Positions 15,751-19,774 of a stretch of DNA of 19,774 bases are shown piece after piece. The notes under the pieces were generated by a model. That model worked only from the letters and a program-made list of their open reading frames with translations, made no database searches and was not told the DNA's origin. Source of the DNA: Bacteroidales bacterium (lineage in GTDB: Bacteria > Bacteroidota > Bacteroidia > Bacteroidales > UBA932); assembly GCA_016295455.1 (NCBI GenBank), contig JAEDLE010000036.1:1-19774 (forward strand), read 5' to 3'. Position 1 is the first letter of the stretch. Each line of letters begins with the position of its first letter. The translations under genes were made by a program, and so were the position numbers.

Positions 15751-15911
15751 AATTGTTCAGTATTAGACGATAGTATAAAGATACAACAAATTTTTGAAAT
15801 CGGCGATTTTATCTTTAGTTTTCGCCAAAGTTTCACGAAATTTACATATAGCCACTGCCATTATGTCATTCTTTTGCACATTGGCATCCCAATTGCCGAT
15901 GTGAATAATGA

Positions 15912-16037
15912 GTCCTCGAATATAGAACTGTTCCCTGGGGCTACCACGCAGAAAACATCACCACTTGCAAGACCATCGAAGAAACACTGACCCAGCGCAT
16001 CCGCCTGATGGAAGAACAACTCAGCAAAGACAAATAG
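15912..16037 (+). pseudogene. Decayed second copy of a DUF1016 nuclease gene
   Basis: In frame from 15912 the DNA encodes VPWGYHAENITTCKTIEE joined directly to TLTQRIRLMEEQLSKDK and a stop at 16035-16037. The first part matches YVPWGHHAEIIAKCKTIEE and the second matches the last residues (ARIRLLEEELEKK) of the intact nuclease at 16440-17597. About 200 residues in between are missing, and a stop at 15909 closes the frame upstream. It is therefore an internally deleted remnant of a related but not identical gene. Confidence 0.8.
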
Positions 16038-16076
16038 AAAAAGAATCACTATCTTCATATGCTAAACAATAATAGT

Positions 16077-16115
16077 ATGGCCGATTCGAATTTCATAGAC
16101 TACGTCAAAGCATAG
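16077..16115 (+). pseudogene. Relic of the obg 5' end
   Basis: ATG at 16077 opens MADSNFIDYVKA followed by a stop. The first 11 residues are identical to Obg at 18113. The DNA differs synonymously in codons 2-4 (gcc gat tcg here, gca gac agc in obg), then is identical for 20 bases (16089-16108 and 18125-18144) before diverging completely. A TATCTTCA at 16050-16057 occupies the place of the obg promoter element. It fits the left junction of an element integrated inside the obg start. Confidence 0.85.
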
Positions 16116-16142
16116 ACCTAACTCACCATAAGCACACATTCA

Positions 16143-16178
16143 AAAAACCCTAATAGAACGCACTCTATTGGGGTTTTT
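16143..16178. terminator. Terminator-like hairpin inside the island
   Basis: A 14-bp stem with one G-T wobble pairs 16143-16156 (aaaaaccctaatag) with 16165-16178 (ctattggggttttt) around an 8-base loop. A-rich and T-rich arms make it able to act in either direction. It lies between the obg relic and the recombinase remnant. Confidence 0.8.
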
Positions 16179-16180
16179 GC

Positions 16181-16200
16181 TTTCATAGACATTAAGTCAA
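16181..16200 (+). repeat. Third, partial copy of the obg-start core sequence
   Basis: tttcatagac is identical to 16091-16100 and 18127-18136, and is followed, with a 2-base difference in spacing, by the same gtcaa that ends the 20-base obg core. It is outside any coding context for Obg and sits just before the recombinase remnant. Confidence 0.55.
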
Positions 16201-16215
16201 ATAATGCTATTTTAG

Positions 16216-16443
16216 GCTTTTATCCGCAAATTGTGTTGCATATCTGTTGCACGCAACACCTTCACAACCATCACACTGACCTACGGAGCATACCTCTACA
16301 CCGTCACCAAACTTCTTGGCCACGCCAATGTCAAGACAACTCAGATCTACGCCAAGATTGTAGACGAGAACAAGCGCATAAGCAGTCAACCTCATCCCCA
16401 AAATCTAACCTCGTCACAAGAATTCACTATATTCGCATTATGA
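16216..16443 (+). pseudogene. Tyrosine recombinase (integrase) C-terminal remnant
   Basis: The frame, closed upstream by a stop at 16213, reads ISVARNTFTTITLTYGAYL then VTKLLGHANVKTTQIYAKIVDENKR. This is the last part of a phage/transposon-type tyrosine recombinase: the LGH box and the nucleophile Tyr (QIYAKI) remain, but the usual HxxRHTFAT box has become SVARNTFTT and the Arg-I region and whole N-terminal part are absent. The frame runs on with unrelated residues and stops at 16441-16443, overlapping the nuclease ATG (ATGA). It cannot be an active integrase. Confidence 0.8.
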
Positions 16444-17597
16444 AAAACGAAAAACCAAGAGTCGTGAAAATTCACGATGTGCAGATTGACAGCAAATACG
16501 TACAGTGGCTAAACGAAGTCAAGTCACGCTACCGTAGTGCCCAGATCAAAGCAGCCGTTAAAGTCAATGCCGAGCAGTTGCTTTTCAACTGGCAGTTGGG
16601 AAGGGATCTTGTAACTCGTAAGGCCGAAGAACAATGGGGCTCCGGAGTTGTAGAACAGCTCAGCATGGACCTTCAGGCAGCATTCCCTGAATCAAAGGGA
16701 TTCAGTACGACGAATCTATGGAGGATGAAGCAGTGGTATCTGTTCTACTCTGACGCACTCAAAAAACTCCCACAACTTGTGGGAGAATTACAACACGCTG
16801 AAAGCCAGTCAAATATAAAACTCGCACAGGTTGTGGGAGAAATTGAAAGCAACGACTTCCCGCCACTATTTGCGTATGTACCCTGGGGGCATCATGCAGA
16901 AATCATCGCCAAATGCAAAACCATCGAAGAAGCACTCTTCTATGTAAAGAAATGTGCAACTGAAGGATGGAGCCGCAACACCCTGATGAATTGCATCAAG
17001 GCTCACCAATACGAAAACCTTGGTGGAGCCATCACAAACTTTGCAGACAAACTCCCATCCCCGCATAGCGAACTGGCGCAGGCAATAACAAAAGACACAT
17101 ACGACTTCGGCTTCATATCACTGGAAGACGGCTACAAGGAAGAAGCCCTAGAAACCGAACTTGAAAAGCAGCTCACCCGCTTCCTTCTCGAACTCGGAAA
17201 CGGTTTCGCATACATGGGCAGGCAGAAACAGCTTATCATCGCAGGCAAGACCCGCAAACTTGACATGCTGTTCTTCCACATTCCGCTTAACTGCTATGTA
17301 GTTATAGAACTCAAAGCCGTGCCTTTCCAACCTGAATTCGCAGGAAAACTCAACTTCTACGTCAACGCCGTTGACGACCTCATCAAAACTCCTACGCAGA
17401 ACCCGACAATCGGACTCCTGATCTGCAGCAACAAGGACGAGACGGAAGTTCAATACGCATTCAACGGTATCACCACCACTATGGGTGTTGCCTCATACGA
17501 CAATGTCAAGAGACTCCAGGAGCAACTCCCTTCCGTAGAAGAACTCAAGGCTCGCATCCGCTTGCTCGAAGAAGAACTCGAAAAGAAACAGGAGTAA
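16440..17597 (+). CDS. DUF1016 / YhcG-family PDDEXK nuclease
   Basis: A 385-residue protein with the N-terminal DUF1016 helical domain (about residues 18-190, including LLFNWQLGRDLV, TTNLWRMKQWY and VPWGHHAEIIAKCK) and a C-terminal PDDEXK nuclease domain (about 210-355). Candidate catalytic residues are D275 in RKLDMLFF and E290/K292 in VVIELKA. Such nucleases are common in mobile and defence-rich regions; some act against incoming DNA, others are linked to homing or recombination, so the role is open. The linker at 107-140 contains two copies of a Q-[LV]-V-G-E unit. The ATG overlaps the stop of the integrase remnant. The AGGAG near its end serves the next gene. Confidence 0.92.
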   Translation: MKNEKPRVVKIHDVQIDSKYVQWLNEVKSRYRSAQIKAAVKVNAEQLLFNWQLGRDLVTRKAEEQWGSGVVEQLSMDLQAAFPESKGFSTTNLWRMKQWYLFYSDALKKLPQLVGELQHAESQSNIKLAQVVGEIESNDFPPLFAYVPWGHHAEIIAKCKTIEEALFYVKKCATEGWSRNTLMNCIKAHQYENLGGAITNFADKLPSPHSELAQAITKDTYDFGFISLEDGYKEEALETELEKQLTRFLLELGNGFAYMGRQKQLIIAGKTRKLDMLFFHIPLNCYVVIELKAVPFQPEFAGKLNFYVNAVDDLIKTPTQNPTIGLLICSNKDETEVQYAFNGITTTMGVASYDNVKRLQEQLPSVEELKARIRLLEEELEKKQE

Positions 17598-17603
17598 GAA
17601 ACT

Positions 17604-17915
17604 ATGGCCATGTATCCCAGCGGTGACGTTCGCGAAATTCTCTACGGAACATACAACCCACTCAGCGAAGATTGCCTGAGTGAGGAATTCTGCGCCCAAC
17701 AGCTTACGATGGCAGAGACTGTCACGCCACGGTTCGACCCATATTATAATATAAGGTACTCCCATCCAGAGACCAGCCGTCGGGTGAAATACCTCAAGAA
17801 ACTCATTCATAACGCAGCAATCGAGTACCTCAATACCCAGATTCAGGACCCTGAGGGAAAGTTCTATAAGGCTTATGAACGCAACAGTGGGGTGTCGCCT
17901 TCAAACAGGACATAG
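17604..17915 (+). CDS. Hypothetical protein downstream of the DUF1016 nuclease
   Basis: A 103-residue frame I do not recognise. It starts 6 bases after the nuclease stop, with AGGAG at 17590-17594 placed 9 bases before the ATG, so it looks like a genuine coupled gene; a second ATG at 17610 is possible. The sequence is hydrophilic with Tyr-rich stretches (ILYGTYNPLSEDC, FDPYYNIRYSHPET) and a basic helical stretch (SRRVKYLKKLIHNAAIEYL), and has no signal peptide or membrane segment. Its last residues (SGVSPSNRT) lie over the decayed protein tail at 17888, so the original C-terminus was probably lost by fusion to that remnant. Confidence 0.55.
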   Translation: MAMYPSGDVREILYGTYNPLSEDCLSEEFCAQQLTMAETVTPRFDPYYNIRYSHPETSRRVKYLKKLIHNAAIEYLNTQIQDPEGKFYKAYERNSGVSPSNRT

Positions 17916-17994
17916 AGTTGCGTCGCACAACAACTAGGACCAACCGGCTCCATACATTGGGGTAAGGTCGTCCTACTCACTAATCAGCTGGTAG
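17888..17994 (+). pseudogene. Decayed C-terminal tail of a prophage-like small protein (copy 2)
   Basis: With one frameshift and one internal TAG the DNA reads WGV, LQTGHRVASHNN, stop, DQPAPYIGVRSSYSLISW, stop (17992-17994). It aligns with copy 1 (WGIGHQAGYGVSLHNG...PAPFIGVGVSWNFLQF) over the whole length. Both copies lie on the plus strand at opposite ends of the island, so the ancestral element probably carried this gene near a boundary. Confidence 0.55.
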
Positions 17995-18033
17995 TCCAGG
18001 GAATAGATCGCATATTCAAGAACTACTCAACTA

Positions 18034-18075
18034 TTCCTCTTTTGGCGAATAATGGCCTGAAAGCCCAAGGGTTGG
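18034..18075 (+). repeat. 42-bp direct repeat, right copy
   Basis: Identical to 12382-12423. It ends 11 bases before the obg -7 element, so any recombination here would replace DNA directly upstream of the obg promoter. Confidence 0.9.
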
Positions 18076-18086
18076 CAATTTTTCGC

Positions 18087-18094
18087 TATCTTTG
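18087..18094 (+). promoter_or_regulatory. Promoter -7 element for obg
   Basis: TATCTTTG is a full match to TAnnTTTG, 18 bases before the obg ATG. If the integration model holds, this promoter was brought in by the element. Confidence 0.6.
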
Positions 18095-18112
18095 CAACTT
18101 TAAAGAGAGAAT

Positions 18113-19105
18113 ATGGCAGACAGCAATTTCATAGACTACGTCAAGATCTTCTGTGCTTCGGGACACGGCGGAGCAGGTTCGATGCATCTCCACAGGGCAA
18201 AGTACATCCCGAAGGGCGGGCCTGACGGAGGTGACGGAGGACGCGGCGGACACATCATACTGAGGGCGAATCCACAGTTCTGGACCCTCATCCACCTGAA
18301 ATACCGCAAGCACGTCAGGGCAGCGAACGGCGAGCCGGGCGGCGCGGCGCTGTGCAAGGGAAAGCAGGGCGAGGACGTATGGCTGGACGTGCCGGTCGGC
18401 ACGGTGGTCAGGGACGGCGAGAGCGGGGAGATGCTCTTCGAGATGGTGGATGCCGGCGAGGAGAGAATACTCTGCACCGGCGGCAGGGGCGGACTCGGAA
18501 ACAACAATTTCAAGAGCGCCACAAACCAGACCCCACGCTATGCCCAGCCAGGAGAGGACGGACAGGAAGGTTGGTTCATACTTGAGCTCAAGGTACTTGC
18601 CGACGTGGGACTGGTGGGATTTCCGAATGCCGGCAAATCCACGCTTCTTGCCACGGTGACATCAGCGAAACCGAAAATCGCCAACTATCCCTTCACCACC
18701 CTCGAGCCTAACCTCGGCATAGTCAGGTATTATGACGACAAGTCATTCGTCATCGCGGACATCCCTGGGATAATAGAAGGGGCATCCGAGGGCAAAGGCA
18801 TAGGACTGAGATTCCTGCGCCACATCGAGAGGAATTCCGTGCTGCTGTTCATGGTCTCCGCAGAGGAGGAGGACATCTCCGGAAGTTACCATATACTTCT
18901 GGATGAACTGAAGAGATACAACCCTGAACTGCTCGCGAAAGACAGGATACTCGCAGTCACGAAATGTGACATTCTGGACGAGGAACAGCGAAAGAAGATC
19001 ATCAGGAGGCTGCCGAAGAAGATTCCTCACTATCTCATATCATCGGTAATGGGCGAAGGACTTGACGCACTCAAGGACGGCCTCTGGAAGGCACTCAACC
19101 AATGA
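18113..19105 (+). CDS. obg: Obg GTPase (ribosome assembly / stress)
   Basis: A 330-residue essential GTPase that binds the 50S subunit. The N-terminal glycine-rich Obg fold (residues 1-160) shows FIDYVKIFCASGHGGAG, GGPDGGDGGRGGHIIL and GGRGGLGNNNF. The G domain has Walker A GFPNAGKS (169-176), the switch region NYPFTTLEPNLG, DIPG (216-219), the specificity motif TKCD and ISSV near the end. There is no long C-terminal extension. A relic of its first 11 codons lies 2 kb upstream. It overlaps the next gene by 4 bases (ATGA). Confidence 0.98.
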   Translation: MADSNFIDYVKIFCASGHGGAGSMHLHRAKYIPKGGPDGGDGGRGGHIILRANPQFWTLIHLKYRKHVRAANGEPGGAALCKGKQGEDVWLDVPVGTVVRDGESGEMLFEMVDAGEERILCTGGRGGLGNNNFKSATNQTPRYAQPGEDGQEGWFILELKVLADVGLVGFPNAGKSTLLATVTSAKPKIANYPFTTLEPNLGIVRYYDDKSFVIADIPGIIEGASEGKGIGLRFLRHIERNSVLLFMVSAEEEDISGSYHILLDELKRYNPELLAKDRILAVTKCDILDEEQRKKIIRRLPKKIPHYLISSVMGEGLDALKDGLWKALNQ

Positions 19106-19704
19106 TGTCCATATTCTCCATACGTGAAATCGACGAGAGCGTGACACTGGCGGTGAACGGGCTGCACACGGCCCTGTCCGACCAGTTCTGGCGCTTCATG
19201 TCCGACAAGAAGGTATGGATACCTTTCTACCTGATACTGATTACCTTGCTCCTATACAGGCTCGGCTGGAAAAAGACAGTGCTCGCGGTATTCTGCACAG
19301 CTCTCACCATACTCGCCTGCGACCAGACGGCAGAGCTGTTCAAATACTCCGTAGGACGGCTCAGGCCCTGCTATAATCTGGATATGGTAGAGGGAGGGCT
19401 TAGAATACTCGAGGGCCGGGGACATCTCTTCGGTTTCTTCTCGGCACACGCGGCGGACAGTTTCGGACTGGCAGCCTGTCTGGGAGGCTGCATGCTTATG
19501 AAAGACAAGGGCAAAGGCCGCGGCCCCTTCGTCGCCACGCTGTTCATCTGGGCGCTGCTGGTATCCACGAGCAGGATTTTCCTGGGCAAGCACTTTGTCG
19601 GTGACGTGCTCACCGGAGCGCTGATAGGAATGACCTACGGCTTCATTGCCAGCCGTATGGCCATATTCCTATCGAAAAGACTGGCGTTTTTCCCGGAAAA
19701 TTGA
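19102..19704 (+). CDS. PAP2-family membrane phosphatase
   Basis: A 200-residue integral membrane protein of the type 2 phosphatidic acid phosphatase family, acting on lipid phosphates such as undecaprenyl pyrophosphate or phosphatidate. The three-part active site is present: KYSVGRLRP (residues 81-89), SAHAADS (114-120, in place of the usual PSGH) and SRIFLGKHFVGD (157-168). About five hydrophobic segments are visible (for example 39-53, 58-72 and 142-156). It starts inside the obg stop (ATGA) and so is translationally coupled to obg. A second ATG directly follows the first. The physiological substrate cannot be decided here. Confidence 0.9.
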   Translation: MMSIFSIREIDESVTLAVNGLHTALSDQFWRFMSDKKVWIPFYLILITLLLYRLGWKKTVLAVFCTALTILACDQTAELFKYSVGRLRPCYNLDMVEGGLRILEGRGHLFGFFSAHAADSFGLAACLGGCMLMKDKGKGRGPFVATLFIWALLVSTSRIFLGKHFVGDVLTGALIGMTYGFIASRMAIFLSKRLAFFPEN

Positions 19705-19720
19705 GACGACGGCCGGACAA

Positions 19721-19774
19721 TCAGAGTTCCGGTATCACCTTCTCCATCCTGATTCCCCTCGAGCCCTTCACCAG
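19721..19774 (-). CDS. murF: MurF C-terminal end (partial)
   Basis: The last 17 codons of a minus-strand gene enter the window: LVKGSRGIRMEKVIPEL and a TGA (19723-19721). L-x-KGSRG-x-x-x-E is the C-terminal signature of UDP-N-acetylmuramoyl-tripeptide--D-alanyl-D-alanine ligase, the cytosolic peptidoglycan precursor enzyme. It converges on the PAP2 gene with a 16-base gap. The assignment rests on this short motif. Confidence 0.7.
   Translation of the reverse strand: MVKGSRGIRMEKVIPEL

Noticed and set aside
15861..16058. Minus-strand frame beginning like a signal peptide (MKIVILFLFVFAELFF)
   Set aside because: It is the complement of the charged C-terminal end of the DUF1016 remnant; Lys/Glu codons read backwards give Phe/Leu. 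The intact nuclease gene shows the same antisense artefact.

Overview
The window looks like a chromosomal segment of a Bacteroidales bacterium of fairly high GC, possibly Rikenellaceae or an uncultured gut or rumen lineage; this rests on gene content only. Evidence: the parA-parB-DUF5683-LysM transglycosylase cluster, a DUF4172-type Fic protein, frequent AGG (Arg) and ATA (Ile) codons, mostly weak Shine-Dalgarno sequences, and several promoters matching the Bacteroidetes -7 element TAnnTTTG.

Left part (1-11,100), ordinary chromosome. A minus-strand pair (diacylglycerol-kinase-like lipid kinase, then the NAD(P)HX dehydratase NnrD) is divergent from a plus-strand run parA, parB, DUF5683 membrane protein and an MltD-like transglycosylase with two LysM domains. 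A helix-hairpin-helix/beta-barrel protein lies convergent to it. Then follow hpt, adk (with a clear terminator) and a His-rich CDF zinc exporter (with promoter and terminator).

Middle (11,100-12,360). A 5'-truncated serpin remnant, hairpin-forming DNA, and an Hsp20 small heat-shock gene with its own promoter, an unusually strong Shine-Dalgarno and a strong terminator.

Accessory island (about 12,380-18,110), inserted between hsp20 and obg. It carries a Fic AMPylase-like protein with paired palindromic operators at its promoter, an overlapping ATPase/RloB pair of the AbiL type (predicted abortive infection), a decayed and an intact DUF1016/YhcG PDDEXK nuclease, a small unknown gene, a tyrosine-recombinase C-terminal remnant, and two decayed copies of one short prophage-like protein tail. 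A perfect 42-bp direct repeat (12,382-12,423 and 18,034-18,075) brackets it. Inside it (16,077-16,115) is a relic of the obg start: the first 11 codons of Obg, with an identical 20-base stretch after synonymously different codons 2-4. This is the pattern expected when an integrase inserts an element into the 5' coding end of obg and the element supplies a replacement promoter and start. The island therefore reads as a serially built, partly decayed integrative defence element at an obg hotspot. The reconstruction is inference; the repeats and remnants are directly visible.

Right part (18,113-19,774). obg, a translationally coupled PAP2 phosphatase, and the last codons of a convergent murF. 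No tRNA, rRNA or CRISPR array was seen.
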